DNA of 57,464 nucleotides from Scleroderma bovista (GCA_037178675.1 JAYMGJ010000264.1:1-57464); one strand, 5' to 3'; counted from the stretch's first letter, positions 33,550 through 44,891 are shown. A program made the numbers and translations. Notes: generated from the sequence alone by a model not told the origin.

Positions 33550-35650
33550 TGTCACGCACCAAACAGGTTTGGTACAGTGAACATGGAAGATAACACCTAT
33601 ATTGAATGATCCTTATGCGAAGGATAAGCATGACGGACCCTCATCGTAGCCATCTATCGCACAAGAAGACTATCCTGATGCGAGAGATGAATGCCAATGC
33701 AGACAGTCATCTATCGCATGAGAACCGCCAAGAAGCAGAAGAAACTGAAGGAATAACATCAATTGTGGTATGAGAAAGGAATGCACATGTCTGCAGTCCA
33801 ACTCCCATACCAGAATGATCAAAGAAGCCAAAGAATTGATGGAGAAACGAAGGAGAAAGAGAAGAAATGATTTTTAGTGCCCAAATGTCATTTTTAGGCG
33901 CCCAGTGCCGGCATTCCGATATTTTGAATAGCTCTGTCGTTTCTGAAGCTATCAGGCACGTGACTATACCGTCAGAAAGCCTAGAGCATGGTCTATCTGC
34001 CTGTCAAGTTTCGACGCAAATCCGTTCATTTCCCACGGAGATATTCCCCCTGCACTCCAGATGTTCGCTTCATCGCTCACTATGGAGTCCGTATTTTCTC
34101 TGGATCATTTCTCTGCTATTGCTGCAGATCTCCACTATGTCCTGCTCTTAGGACAGCCTCTCCCAGAGTTCCCGTGCACTGCCTGGCACATATCTTCCCA
34201 GCCTGCTCCCTCAGTCCCTCTCATTCTTGGTCAGCGCGTTCTCCTCGTCAGTCCTGTGTCAAGGACGTACTTTGGTCATCTTAGGTCTATTGTCAAGCTT
34301 GAGAAGTCTTCTCTGGTCGTCTCTGTGTCCCCTGAGCCCTCAGCCTATGGTCCCTTCCTCCCAGATACTTGCCATGTCCATCTTCCTCTGTCGTTCGTCT
34401 CACTTCCCTGGATGCGTCGAATTCAATACTCTATCCGCTTCCCTACTTTCAGACGACGTCCCCCAGCACCATGACAGTTATTCCCCCCACTTTATAGTGC
34501 TATTAGGAAGAAGAACCCTCTCTCATTCTTTCCCAGAAGAGAGCTCGTCAAGGGAGCCCATGGTTGCGCTTCAGCGGCGCTAGAACACATGCACTATACC
34601 TTAGTGTATGCTGACCCCCCAAAAAGACCTCTGGACCCCTGGTACCCTTCTTGTGGCTGTTTTGTCTCGGATCAATCCTCCTATTAATCTCAGATCTTCC
34701 CCATTGTTGTCCCATCAAATTCCTGATGGTACACAGCCCCCCATCAAACTTCTTAGGCTGTGCATCAATGACTCCTTCTGCTGTGCAGTGACTCATCCCT
34801 TGCTTACTGATGCTCTCTTGTCATCAGTATTACTCTATCCCTTTCGCATTTTTGGTATATTACTCAGCTGATGACTCACTCCCTTACCAATCAATCTTGT
34901 CATGCAGCTTACTCATTCCTTTACTCAGCAGCTTATTCATGCTTCCTATGCTTACTCATTCCTGCTTATCCCTTGCTTACTGATCGCTTACAAACCCCTT
35001 ACAAAGCTCTTACCAATCCCTTACCAATCCTTGACAAATTCTGCTTACTCCCTTCTCTTTTTGTACTTTAATGCTGTGCCCCCCCATGTATTTAAACCCC
35101 TGGGCTCAGCCCAGTGATGGAGGAACCAATTGCACAAAATTATCCCTCTCTCAGACTCTCTCAATCAGTATCCCTTCAGTCTTTGAGTCCTTGTAGGCTT
35201 CAGTGAAGGTCTAAAGGCTCAATATTGTCAAGTTTATCCAAGTTATTCAAGATCTATTCTTTATACTAGGCTCAAGCGGAGTCTAGGCTTCATACCAGTC
35301 AATCTTCCTCGCCTCTGGACATCAGAGGCATCCCTGCCCCTTTGCTGCACCAATCTCTAGGTGTAGTATCGCTGTTTCAGTCTCAGTCTACCCAATCCCC
35401 GCTTTGACACTTCCTAGGCTTTAGGAAGAGTCCAGACCCCTATCCCCTTCGTCTTCTATTACTCCTGTACCCCAGGAGTATCCTGCATCATCATCTGCAT
35501 CACCCTGTTGGTGTAGATCCCCTTCCCCCCTCCTCAGCACATCCTCTCTGGACACCGCGGATGTAAACCACCACTCGCACTTTTTTGTAGTCCTTTGTTG
35601 GTGTTGTGTTTGGGTTATTACTCTGACCCAAATCCCCACTTTGACTCACA
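33550..35650 (+). mobile_element. Family-A solo LTR, copy 3 (2101 bp, reference copy)
   Basis: TGTCACGCACCAAACAGG to CTTTGACTCACA, inserted 15 bp into the hAT left end. Flanks are ACGG (33546-33549) and ATGG (35651-35654), a 4-bp duplication differing at one CpG. It contains the U3 ORF (34082-34474), Y-rich CTTAC repeats, a TATTTAAA box near 35089 followed by a pyrimidine-rich start-like region, and about 550 bp of downstream LTR. Confidence 0.9.
34082..34474 (+). CDS. U3-encoded ORF, family A (copy 3)
   Basis: Full-length open frame (130 codons) MESVFSLDHFSAIAADLHYV to FRRRPPAP. Same position and length as copies 1 and 4. The basic, Pro-rich tail (RIQYSIRFPTFRRRPPAP) is specific to family A. 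Confidence 0.55.
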   Translation: MESVFSLDHFSAIAADLHYVLLLGQPLPEFPCTAWHISSQPAPSVPLILGQRVLLVSPVSRTYFGHLRSIVKLEKSSLVVSVSPEPSAYGPFLPDTCHVHLPLSFVSLPWMRRIQYSIRFPTFRRRPPAP

Positions 35651-35654
35651 ATGG

Positions 35655-36326
35655 GTACGGGTAACACTGCGATTTTCTGTAAATGGGTTCTGCGGGTACG
35701 GGTGCGGTGTAGATTAGCTGTACCCGTGCATATACCGTACCCTTTTACCGCAGGTTGACGGTGTTTGGTGGGTTTCTGGGGCCACAACTTGGAGCCATTT
35801 GTAATCACTGCAACCAACTTCAAATGGAGTTACCGCTGCTTCCTGATACTTCCTATATACTACTGTCATTGACTGGCAGTAATGTGAATCATGGAGAATC
35901 GCAGCCCAATGTTCAATGTATCGAGTGAAGTTATTGTTATCTCCGTGGACGTGGCAGCTCTTCTTGAATCAAGTGAAGTATAAAGGGTTTGTTGGATTGG
36001 AAGAAGATCAGTACACTCATCATGCAGAAATGCCCACTATCAAAATTAAGCCTCTTGCCAAAAAAACCTCTGACGCTAGTACACCCTCTATATCTCATGT
36101 ATCATCGACTCAATCTGTTGATCTGACTCTATTCTTGGAGTCAGAACTCAATGAGGCGTCAACCCAAGGCCCATCAGATTCCAGCAGTGGCACCCCTCAA
36201 AGTGACAAAGTGGACTCCACAGTCACTGACCTTGGTAAGTCAAAATCGTTATCATACTCGGATTGAAACAGCCGAGAAACTGGTTTACATGGAGTTTAAC
36301 AACAAATACAAGAAGGACGTGCCTTA
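35655..36326 (+). pseudogene. Left internal part of the hAT element with an ORF fragment
   Basis: After subterminal GGGTACGGGT repeats, an open frame (35916-36266) encodes VGLEEDQYTHHAEMPTIKIK and an S/T/D-rich segment, followed by a GTAAGT donor near 36235. I do not recognise a domain (no BED zinc finger seen). It probably represents the N-terminal side of the hAT transposase or an accessory ORF; the frame is lost before the mariner insertion at 36327. Confidence 0.4.
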
Positions 36327-36476
36327 TGGAACTGTAAACCCCCAAAAAATCCGCGATGTGAAAAATCCTTGATTGCGCGATTATGTAACCTCAAATGCAC
36401 GATTAGGTGTGCTTGAATGTGCGATTAGGTATGCTTGAATGTGCGGTTTCATACCTGAATGCAAGATGTAGACCAC

Positions 36477-37520
36477 TTCTCCAAGCGTACAGCAATAAAT
36501 GTACTTAAGGTAACTACTAAGTACATAGCATCAGTCTGGTCTAGTTCCACAGTTCTTCCTAGTCACTCTCACTCTGCTGTATCCAGTAAAGTAAAAAAAA
36601 GTTTATTAGAACCAGGTAATACATCACAAATAACTAGATACTATGTTCGTACGGCGGGGGTGGCTGTCGAACGCAGGGCATGTGATCATCGATGCTGTGC
36701 TGGTGGGGCTGGCACGGTGGTCAGTGTCACTATGGCTTGGGGTGGGTGCCATTGTCACTGGATGGTGGTGGGGCTGCCAGGCGTCAGGGGTGGGCGTTGT
36801 CGTCATCATCGGACGACACCTGGGGATGGGGGTCGTCACATCGTCTCCATCAACGTTGGGGATGGTGTGGGGACAGGGATGGTCATCGTTGTTGTCAGAT
36901 GACAGGACTGGCGAGGTGGTCGACATCCTTGTCAATGTTGGAGCTGGCAGCCGTCGTCGTGGGCACTAGCTGTGGGTCGTCGTTGTCAGCGGAAGTGGTG
37001 GTGAATGGGATGGGAACAACTAGAATTGGCTGACTACGCTACAAGAACTCAGGTACAAACAGATGCAAATACCTTGTCAGCTTCTCTGATTACATCAGCA
37101 TGCTTGTACACAACAGCGCCACAGCCACCCGCATTCTGTGGTGACAATGGACACCACCATCGTCGTCATCAAAGGGCCCCGCCACCAGCACGACAACAAC
37201 GACAATGGGCATCACCACCATCAACTCAATGGTCCCACCCGTGACCCCAGCATGATGACATCCACCACCTGTATGACAGCAGACCACACCACTCCAGCAT
37301 GTCGGTGACTATGGCCCCATACCCCAGCACCTCGATGGTAACGGTCACGGCCATGGTCATCAGCACAATGACGGCCCCACGTCCCAACACAGGCTGCCTT
37401 AACAACCATGATGACAGTCCTGCCACCCCAACATGACAGTGAGAATTAGTAGATTTACATGTACTGTGTAGTAGCTACTATTATTGAGTTGATTTACTAC
37501 TATATACATTTGGAAGAGTA
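36477..37520. other. ~1.05-kb insert in the left mariner inverted repeat
   Basis: The left mariner repeat is homologous to the right one up to about 36470 and again from 37524. The DNA between has a GC-rich GGTGG/CCACC-laden centre and weakly complementary ends (TGTACTTAAGGTAACTACTA near 36496, and its approximate reverse near 37455). Long ORFs on both strands look compositional. Probably a further non-autonomous DNA element; its exact ends and duplication were not resolved. Confidence 0.5.
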
Positions 37521-39716
37521 ACTTACTGCAGTTCCCAAGAATAATGACATCACATGATTTTGTTTGTTGGTGTGAGCCAGTCATTCCAAATTGGGAACGA
37601 GGTCAGAATCGCACCGTAGTGATTGTCTTTGGTAGCTCGACTCGTCAACAACTATGGCCATTGTGAGCGACAACCCCATGGGCATTGATATCCCCTCAGA
37701 CGATGAGGATCTTGAAATTGTAGGAAAGTCAATATCGTCAATGGTCAATGGTAGGTCCCCAATTACATATGCTAATGTGTGCAAGTTGCCCACAGAATAC
37801 AACGCATAGATCCAGCTAACAGAGTGACGGAGTTCACTTTTGTTGACGACTCATATATTCCACCCATTGAGTCCATCAGCGGTACTCCTGTATCCAGCCC
37901 ACTCTCAAAGCCCGGGCCAGTTGCAAAGACCAGCAAGGCCAGTGTGAAAAAGCGCAAGAAAACAGAACTGCCAGACCGCTCGTGTTCACCGACTCCTGCA
38001 GTCCCAAGGAAGAAAAAGAAGAAAAGTCAATCCAAGACTGCTGTATTTGATGAAGAAGATGACGAGGTTGATCCTCGCTCCCAGTCAATCACAGCCCATC
38101 TCCACCTTGAGACTGCAGTTGAAACTACAACTCGTATTTGTGGAAAATCCACCACAAACACATCAGTCAAGCTTACGCAGTGTAATCCATTCATTTTCTC
38201 AACTACCGACACTTTCAACTCATTTGTTGACGCAATCAGTGAGGCTGTTGATACCCTCCCTTATCGCCTTACTCTCTCGTGACTAAGATGGCGGTTCAAG
38301 ACCCCTGCTAATCTTCAGCTGAAACTTCTCACAAACGAAGTTGGCTATACCGCAATGATCAATGCTGTCAAGGCCAAACATAAGGATCAAGTCATTTTTC
38401 TTTATCTTCCAAAACCAATTGCAGAACAGGAGGAGGTATATTCTCTATTATCTCAGGACTCGATATATGCTGTGTAAACTCATTTTGCATCATCGAACCA
38501 ATAGCCAGTGGCTATGCGCACATCGCGTCAGCGCAAGAATGAAGAGAATATGACAGAAGTAGTAGACAGATCATACAAGGCAAAAATTGTGCATATGAAC
38601 TACATGTACTACTATGCATCTGACAATGACACTTTTTACTAGGAATTGTTCCGCAGCACAGCAAGCATAGATCTGGAAAAGCTGAAGGAGAGATATCCAG
38701 TCAGAAACCATCTGCAGTTCCCAGACATTCGAGTATACGCTGCAGATGGGTTATTCTGGGAATTGACACCATTACGGCTTGACGTTTGGGCAAATGCCAT
38801 CGCCGCCAAGGTTTGTTTTGTTCTTTTTTATTGACTGATAAATCTAACCCGTCCCTGCAGCCTCAACGTGCCTCGCTTCTTGCCCCACCAACCTCAAACC
38901 ACTTCACAAAGGCAACTGCAATTCCAGTGAATCGTATTCCCACTGAGGTCCCAAAGACCACATCTGACATGTCTGATGATGCCGGTGATCACCAACGCAG
39001 TGGTGGGGAATTTTTCCCTAACAGAGCTTCACGCCATTCCCACCCTGATTATCCTCCACCCATGTACTTTTATCCTCCGTATGGACCGTATCCCCCTCCT
39101 GGATTGTACAATCCTTACGCATACCACCTGGGTTCTCAGAACCAACCAGTAGGCCAACCACAAGCTCCGCTGTGAGTCAAAGTGTGGATTTGGGTTGGAG
39201 TAATAACCAAAACACAACACCAACAAAGGACTACGAATATGTGCGAGTGGTGGTTTACCTCCGCAGTGTCCAGAGAGGATGTGCTGAGGAGGGGGGAAGG
39301 GGATCTACACCAACAGGGTGATGCAGACGATGATGCAGGATACTCCTGGGGTACAGGAGCAATAGATGACAAAGGGGATAGGGGTCTGGACTCTTCCTAA
39401 AGCCTAGGAAGTGTCAAAGCGGGGATTGAGTTGACTGAGGCTGAAACAGCGATACTACACCTAGAGATTGGTGCAGCAAGGGGACAAGGGGGCTCCTGAC
39501 GTCCAGAAGCAATGAGAGATGAAGGATTGACTGGCTAGACTCCGCTTGAGCCTAGGGAAATACTTGGACTTGAATGGATTGAATAAACTTGAGATATTAG
39601 AGCCTTTAGACCTTCACTGAAGCCCACAAGACTCAAAGAGCTGAGGGGATTCTAACTGAGAGAGTCTGAGAGAGGATAATTTCGTGCAATTTGGTCTTCT
39701 TTCACTGGGCTGAGCC

Positions 39717-40004
39717 TGTTGAAGTCGCACGTGCACCCGGCGTAAACCGTCAACGAAGTGCGCACAAGACTGCGACCCATATTAGTGTAGACTTAGTAAT
39801 AGTCCTCCTTAGAGTAGATGTTACATGTCACACATCACGTGTCACAGTCACGCGTCACACTATTTGTTGTATATAAACAGCGTCCATCGCTTATATAATA
39901 CAACAGCTCTTGACCAGCTACCGCTACCATCTCAGGTTGTGCACTCCACCCAACAGGTGAGTTGGAGTAGCAATTCCTCTACGTACATAGGTATTGCTTC
40001 AACA
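39717..40004. mobile_element. Solo LTR (288 bp), Ty1/copia-like size
   Basis: Begins TGTTGAAG and ends CTTCAACA, a perfect 8-bp terminal inverted repeat, flanked by a perfect 5-bp duplication GAGCC (39712-39716, 40005-40009). It contains TTGTATATAAACAGCG, a TATA box in the expected place. It is the youngest layer of the nest, sitting inside copy 4 of the family-A LTR. Confidence 0.95.
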
Positions 40005-40639
40005 GAGCCCAGGGGTTTAAATACATGGGGGGGCACAGCATTAAAGTACAAAAAGAGAAGGGAGTAAGCAGAATTTGTCAAGGATTGGTAAGGGATTGGT
40101 AAGAGCTTTGTAAGGGGTTTGTAAGCGATCAGTAAGCAAGGGATAAGCAGGAATGAGTAAGCATAGGAAGCATGAATAAGCTGCTGAGTAAAGGAATGAG
40201 TAAGCTGCATGACAAGATTGATTGGTAAGGGAGTGAGTCATCAGCTGAGTAATATACCAAAAATGCGAAAGGGATAGAGTAATACTGATGACAAGAGAGC
40301 ATCAGTAAGCAAGGGATGAGTCACTGCACAGCAGAAGGAGTCATTGATGCACAGCCTAAGAAGTTTGATGGGGGGCTGTGTACCATCAGGAATTTGATGG
40401 GACAACAATGGGGAAGATCTGAGATTAATAGGGGGATTGATCCGAGACAAAACAGCCACAAGAAGGGTACCAGGGGTCCAGAGGTCTTTTTGGGGGGTCA
40501 GCATACACTAAGGTATAGTGCATGTGTTCTAGCACCGCTGAAGCGCAACCATGGGCTCCCTTGACGAGCTCTCTTCTGGGAAAGAACGAGAGAGGGTTCT
40601 TCTTCCTAATAGCACTATAAAGTGGGGGGGGAATAACTG

Positions 40640-41032
40640 TCATGGTGCTGGGGGACGTCGTCTGAAAGTAGGGAAGCGGATAGAGTATTGAATTCGACGC
40701 ATCCAGGGAAGTGAGACGAACGACAGAGGAAGATGGACATGGCAAGTATCTGGGAGGAAGGGACCATAGGCTGAGGGCTCAGGGGACACAGAGACGACCA
40801 GAGAAGACTTCTCAAGCTTGACAATAGACCTAAGATGACCAAAGTACGTCCTTGACACAGGACTGACGAGGAGAACGCGCTGACCGAGAACAAGAGGGAC
40901 TGAGGGAGCAGGCTGGGAAGATATGTGCCAGGCAGTGCACGGGAACTCTGGGAGAGGCTGTCCTAAGAGCAGGACATAGTGGAGATCTGCAGCAATAGCA
41001 GAGAAATGATCCAGAGAAAATACGGACTCCAT
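40640..41032 (-). CDS. U3-encoded ORF, family A (copy 4)
   Basis: Full-length open frame from ATG at 41032, MESVFSLDHFSAIAADLHYV to FRRRPPAP, almost identical to copy 3. Intact although its LTR has lost 24 terminal bases and received an insertion elsewhere. Confidence 0.55.
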   Translation of the reverse strand: MESVFSLDHFSAIAADLHYVLLLGQPLPEFPCTAWHISSQPAPSVPLVLGQRVLLVSPVSRTYFGHLRSIVKLEKSSLVVSVSPEPSAYGPFLPDTCHVHLPLSFVSLPWMRRIQYSIRFPTFRRRPPAP

Positions 41033-41881
41033 AGTGAGCGATGAAGCGAACATCTGGATTGCGGGGGGAATATCTCCGTGGGAAATGAACGGATTTGTGT
41101 CAGAACTTGACAGGCAGATAGACCACGCTCTAGGCTCTCTGACAGTATAGTCACGTGCCTGATAGCTTCAGAAACAACAGAGCTATTCAAAATATCGGAA
41201 TGCCGGCACTGGGTGCCTAAAAATGACATTTGGGCGCTAAAAATCATTTCTTCTCTTTCTCCTTCATTTCTCCATCAATTCTTCGGCTTCTTTGATCGTT
41301 CTGGTATGGGAGTTGGACTGCAGACGTGTGCATTCCTTTCTCATACCACAATTGATGTTATTCCTTCAGTTTCTTCTGCTTCTTGGCGGTCCTTGTGCAA
41401 TAGATGACTGTCTGCATTGGCATTCGTCTCTCGCATCAGGATAGTCTTCTTGTGCGATAGATGGCTACGATGAGGGTCTGTCATGCTTATCCTTCACATA
41501 AGGATCATTCGATATAGGCGTTATCTTCCATGTTCACTGTCCATCTCAATGAATGCCACAAACCTTCCCTCGCCTGGCACCACAATATCACACGATGTAT
41601 CACTTGATGCATTTTGTACGAAGTATCACCTGTCGCCCACTGTTGCAGAGAAACTTAGGGATCTCGATTACACCCCTGGCAATAAGGTTGTCGAGTCACT
41701 TTCGAAGGCCAAATGGCACGATGCTGGTTTATCCGTCTTAGCTTATCGCACCTTCCTTGCTGCTCACTACAAGTTTTGTGAGGCTGTTCGTTCAGGCACT
41801 TTGGAACCCTAACTTTGTAGAATCAGAATCACAGCTTCATCCATTGCAATGTATAGTACAGTAAAAGACTCTGGATTCATG

Positions 41882-43008
41882 TTATGTATCATGTACATAT
41901 CCTGCATCACGAATCCATGCACGAGACTTGTCAGCGGTGATACAACTAGTGGCTTCCAACAGCGTAGCAATTGGGTCTGGTTCATTTCGGAGTCGGAAGG
42001 CATTTTGCCGAAGATGTGCTTTTACTGTAAAGAGTCAGTCAAATTACTGTATCATGGTTGTAGCTGACTGATGAGCGCTGAAAGATTCTTCAATGGGATT
42101 GAGGTCAGGGGAGTAGGGGGGTAGATACAACAGAAGACAGCCTGGAAATTGATCAGACTACTACACAACGACATCAATTGGAAGCCATAGTACGGGATTG
42201 TTCAATGAGGTCCTGCAGCTCATCATTGTGATGGATCGCACAGTTGTCAAGAACGAGAACAGAATGTTCACCAGGGAAAGGATTCATCGCAGGAAGCTGT
42301 TGAGAGTTCAGAATGACAACTCCGAAGGAATAGGCTACTGACCACTTTATCTGCAATGAATAAAAAGAAAGCTTCATGGTCAAATGAGCCGTCAATGACC
42401 TCTGCTGCAAGATAGCCATCGACTGACATGGCAGCTACAAGCGAATAGCGGTCCCCACGAACAAAGACATCAGTGAGCATGGCATGCTCGCCTGCCATTG
42501 CCCGCCCATAGCGTCGTGCCCAAGTGCGCTCATCCTTGCTAGTTTCATCGACAAATATAAACTGAGATGCATCATGTTCAAAATCGTGGCGGATAAAATC
42601 CCGCCACTCTAGTCGACGCTGCTCATCTCTCTCCACCACAAGCTTGTGAAGGATCTTGCGTGTAAGCCCAGCTTCTTTGAGGTTCCGAGCCAAGGTAGAG
42701 CGAGAAATGATGATGTCGTGTTGGATAGCAAGCCAAGTAATAACTTCGTCAAGATAGAGATCCGACTCTGTTGCAAAGAGGTCTTGACAGGCCTGGAGAA
42801 GGGCTCGAGTAAGGATACGAAGTCCCTGTCCCCGTAGTGCAGAGGGTGGCCGTACAACACTGCCATGCTCCATGAAAATTGAGTGCCATCGATAGAGTGA
42901 TCTGCGAGAAACTTCCAAGCATTCACAAATCTTGTCGAGCTCCCACCTCATCTCCCACCATTTCAGCGCAATTTCTTTGAGGTCGGGGCTGATGCGACGA
43001 TTCCCCAT
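41882..43008 (-). pseudogene. Tc1/mariner DDE transposase, nearly intact
   Basis: Cut-and-paste transposase. Start chosen at MGNRRISPDLKEIALKWWEM (43008), a typical start of basidiomycete members; a helix-turn-helix region follows (CLEVSRRSLYRWHSIF). The catalytic acidic residues are in FIFVDETSKD, LVLDNCAIHHND and YLPPYSPDLNPIEESFSA. Predicted exons 43008-42343, 42296-42194, 42141-42069 and 42024-41882; the first two introns have GT..AG ends and correct phase. At the third junction the frame is off by one base, so the last ~47 codons (QNAFRLRNEPDPI, WIRDAGYV) are probably frameshifted. No internal stop is seen in the 222-codon first exon. The right inverted repeat is complete, the left one broken, so the element is likely immobile. 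Confidence 0.85.
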
Positions 43009-43271
43009 TGCAAGAGGAGGGAAGAGGAGGCAGACGGTGCAATTCTGACCTCGTTCCCGATTTGGAATGACTGGCTCACACCGACAAACAAAATCATGTG
43101 ATGTCATTATTCTTGGGAACCGCAGTAAACCACACATTCAAGTCTCAAACCGCACATTCAAGCATACCTAATCGCACATTCAAGCACACCTAATCGCGCA
43201 TTTGAGGTTACATAATCGTGCAATCAAGGATTTTTCACATCGCGGATTTTTTTGGGGTTTACAGTTCCATA

Positions 43272-43752
43272 GGTGTGTACTACTACAGTGCTCTACTAAT
43301 CTATTACAATGCTCAACGCTCATGATATTGTCTTGCAAGGATGATGACTTCGGTGATTATGCTCTTGGTAGTACCTCATCTGCCTCAACCATTAGTGAGC
43401 TGGATGAGTACCTTCGTCTCCCCACTGTTAAGACCAACGACCCACTTGCATGGTGGCAAGACAACTGCTGCTTGACTTCCTATCTGTCCCAGGTTGGTAC
43501 TTCATTCATATTTGACTTGATCTGCCAGGGGCTCATTACTCCACAGCAACATCAATGGCTGTAGAACGTGTCTTTTCACAAGGGCGTCAACTCCTTCACT
43601 TCACCCATAACTGGCTGTCCCCATCTACTATCCATGCATATCTTTGCCTTGGTGCTTGGGGAAGGTGCAACCTGCTTTTTGAAGACCTTTTGGCAGCCAT
43701 TACAAGCCGGAAACGCAGGCAGAGTGAGAGGGAAACTGAGGATATAGAGTAA
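43272..43752 (+). pseudogene. hAT transposase C-terminal dimerisation domain
   Basis: Segments STISELDEYLRLPTVKTNDP and LAWWQDN (about 43385-43470), then ATSMAVERVFSQGRQLLHFT and NWLSPSTIHAYLCLGAW (about 43548-43670), are the hATC domain, the conserved dimerisation and insertion region of hAT transposases. Normally the two parts are joined; here a short out-of-frame piece (43490-43545) separates them, possibly an unspliced intron or an indel. The RNase-H core is absent. Confidence 0.8.
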
Positions 43753-43879
43753 ATAGAATGGTGTATTGTTATTTACAACCTCAAGCAGAGTATCTTGGGG
43801 TAACCCGTACATAGAACCCGCGGTGTTCAGAGCTACCGCAGTGTCAGCAGTGACACCGTCATGTCCACAGGTTGGTGTA

Positions 43880-44000
43880 TACCCATACCTGGTACGGGTA
43901 CGGGTACGGTGTGTGTGGGTATGGGTACGGTGTGTGCGGATACGGGTACAGTGTGTGTGGGTATGGGTACGGTGTGTGCGGGTATGGGTACGGTACTCAA
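43880..44000. repeat. 22-bp subterminal minisatellite of the hAT element
   Basis: GGGTATGGGTACGGTGTGTG-type units, about five copies, directly inside the right hAT end. Similar GGGTACGGGTGCGGTGT motifs lie inside the left end at about 35690. Likely transposase-binding subterminal repeats. Confidence 0.75.
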
Positions 44001-44043
44001 ATTTTGGCTTACGGTGTTACCCGTGCGGAACCCTAAATGGGAC

Positions 44044-44891
44044 GCAGGCACAGATAGGGACCGTTTGAACATGGCCGTGAGCGGGATATTGAACCAGGTA
44101 TCGACGGCATCAAGTGTCTGCGATCGCGCATGTGTACGAGCATCTTCGACGGTATCCTCAGTCTTATGCTCGCCTTTACCTGGATCGCCCTCACTCTGAC
44201 CCCCACCCACCTCTCCCTTATTCTGATTCTCCCATTTCTTCATGGCATCCTCCAGATCCATGCCTGTCTTGCCCTCCACCAATAAATCCGCAATAATCGC
44301 ACACCGCTCGTCTTTACTTTTCTTATTTGCATTCGATGGTCGCATCTTTCTCCCTGACTGGGAATGTCGTCTCCGATTCGGGGAAGGGCCATCTTTCACT
44401 TTGAGTTTGGCGAGCGCATTGGCTTCAGCATGGAATCACCAGTCAGGGTACCTTTTCCTGTGTTCTGCCTGTGCAACCAGAGCTTTTGCCTCCCATATTT
44501 CACGTTCCTCGCAAGGAAGTGTCTTCCAGTATTTACCTGCACATTGCCATCGTGTGAACTCGTGTTTTTACTCGGTCTGGATGTGAATGAGATGCACCAA
44601 TTATTTTTGAAAGTGTGCTGTGGTTCCCCTCAACCTTTTCTGGAACCTGCTGGCTCCGGATGAATGATGATCTGAAAAGGATAAACACATTAGGCGGATG
44701 AGGAATGTACAATGTGTTGCACTTCTTGCTGTGGCTCATACATTCTGGGCACCATAGAATGAAATCTGAATGTCGAGAGGGTCAGACTCGCATGTGATGT
44801 CAACAATGGCCGGTTCAAAGGAAATGGGGCATTCCCAGACTGGATCGAATGCGATGATGGGATAAGGATTCCATGATAAGTCAGCGGACAT
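44044..44891 (-). pseudogene. HMG-box transcription factor gene, 5' fragment (broken)
   Basis: A DNA-bending regulator of the MATA-HMG/SOX type found in Agaricomycetes. Exon reading IPHPPNVFILFRSSFIRSQ, then KVEGNHSTLSKIIG (to 44598), a 61-nt intron (44597-44537), then KYWKTLPCEEREIWEAKAL and VAQAEHRKRYPDW complete the HMG box; downstream lie DERCAIIADLLVEGKTG and NIPLTAMFKRSLSVPASH. A TGA at 44438-44436 directly follows RYPDW where Arg (CGA) would be expected. An upstream open frame beginning MSADLSWNPYPIIAFDPVW (44891) may be the first exon, but the splice to the HMG box is not resolved. The gene is cut at 44035 by the hAT shell and continues at 33534-33515 and 32058. Its exact homologue (for example relation to the pcc1-like group) cannot be settled here. 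Confidence 0.85.

Larger units (their letters stand above)
39171..41540 (-). mobile_element. Family-A solo LTR, copy 4, with nested solo LTR
   Basis: Starts TGTGAGTCAAAG and runs to CCATGTTCACTGT, 24 bp short of the family end (the terminal TACCAAAC..TGACA stretch is missing). Without the nested 288-bp LTR and its 5-bp duplication it measures 2077 bp, matching the 2101-bp reference minus 24. It interrupts the passenger gene between QPQAPL and the following exon. Confidence 0.9.
37654..41812 (+). pseudogene. Uncharacterised basidiomycete passenger gene, split by a family-A LTR
   Basis: Plus-strand exons: MAIVSDNPMGIDIPSDDEDL (37654), a short intron, then FTFVDDSYIPPIESISGTP and a basic KKRKKTELPDRS segment (likely nuclear localisation), a possible PB1/ubiquitin-like stretch (about 38150-38430), LEKLKERYPVRNHLQFPDIR with LFWELTPLRLDVWANAI (about 38670-38800), a P/Y-rich segment (PPYGPYPPPGLYNPYAY), and after the LTR a compact helical end with SLDAFCTKYHLSPTVAEKL and FLAAHYKFCEAVRSGTLEP (stop at 41812). 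The helical end resembles a SAM-like fold. Frames break at least near 38280 and 38640. I recall this architecture as a repeat-linked gene of Agaricomycetes; its function is unknown to me. It lies tail to tail with the mariner transposase. Confidence 0.5.
36327..43269 (-). mobile_element. Tc1/mariner element with long inverted repeats and nested inserts
   Basis: The ends TGGAACTGTAAACCCCC and (reversed) TGGAACTGTAAACCCC are flanked by TA on both sides (36325-36326, 43270-43271). The inverted repeats extend for about 230 bp: the right one is 43044-43269; the left one is split into 36327-36470 and 37524-37614 by an insert. Without the two inserts (about 36477-37520 and 37615-41820) the element is about 1.7 kb, the normal mariner size. 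The transposase is on the minus strand. Confidence 0.88.
33535..44035 (+). mobile_element. hAT transposon shell (10.5 kb with nested inserts, ~1.45-kb core)
   Basis: The left end is TAGGGAACCGCACGG (33535-33549), resuming as GTACGGGTAACAC after an LTR insertion. The right end is CGGTGTTACCCGTGCGGAAC followed by CCTA (to 44035). An exact 8-bp duplication AATGGGAC flanks it (33527-33534, 44036-44043). The core keeps a left ORF fragment and the hAT C-terminal dimerisation region (43330-43752); the middle of the transposase is gone. Inside sit a family-A LTR and a Tc1/mariner element with its own inserts. Confidence 0.92.

Noticed and set aside
34902..35117. Hydrophobic ORF (AYSFLLIPCLLIAYKPL) in the family-A LTRs, possible small membrane protein
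   Set aside because: It comes from the CTTAC-rich low-complexity tract before the TATA box and is not conserved as protein in family B.
36624..37409. ORFs of ~60-110 codons on both strands in the GC-rich insert
   Set aside because: GGTGG/CCACC-biased composition opens several frames; no domain or splice structure is seen.
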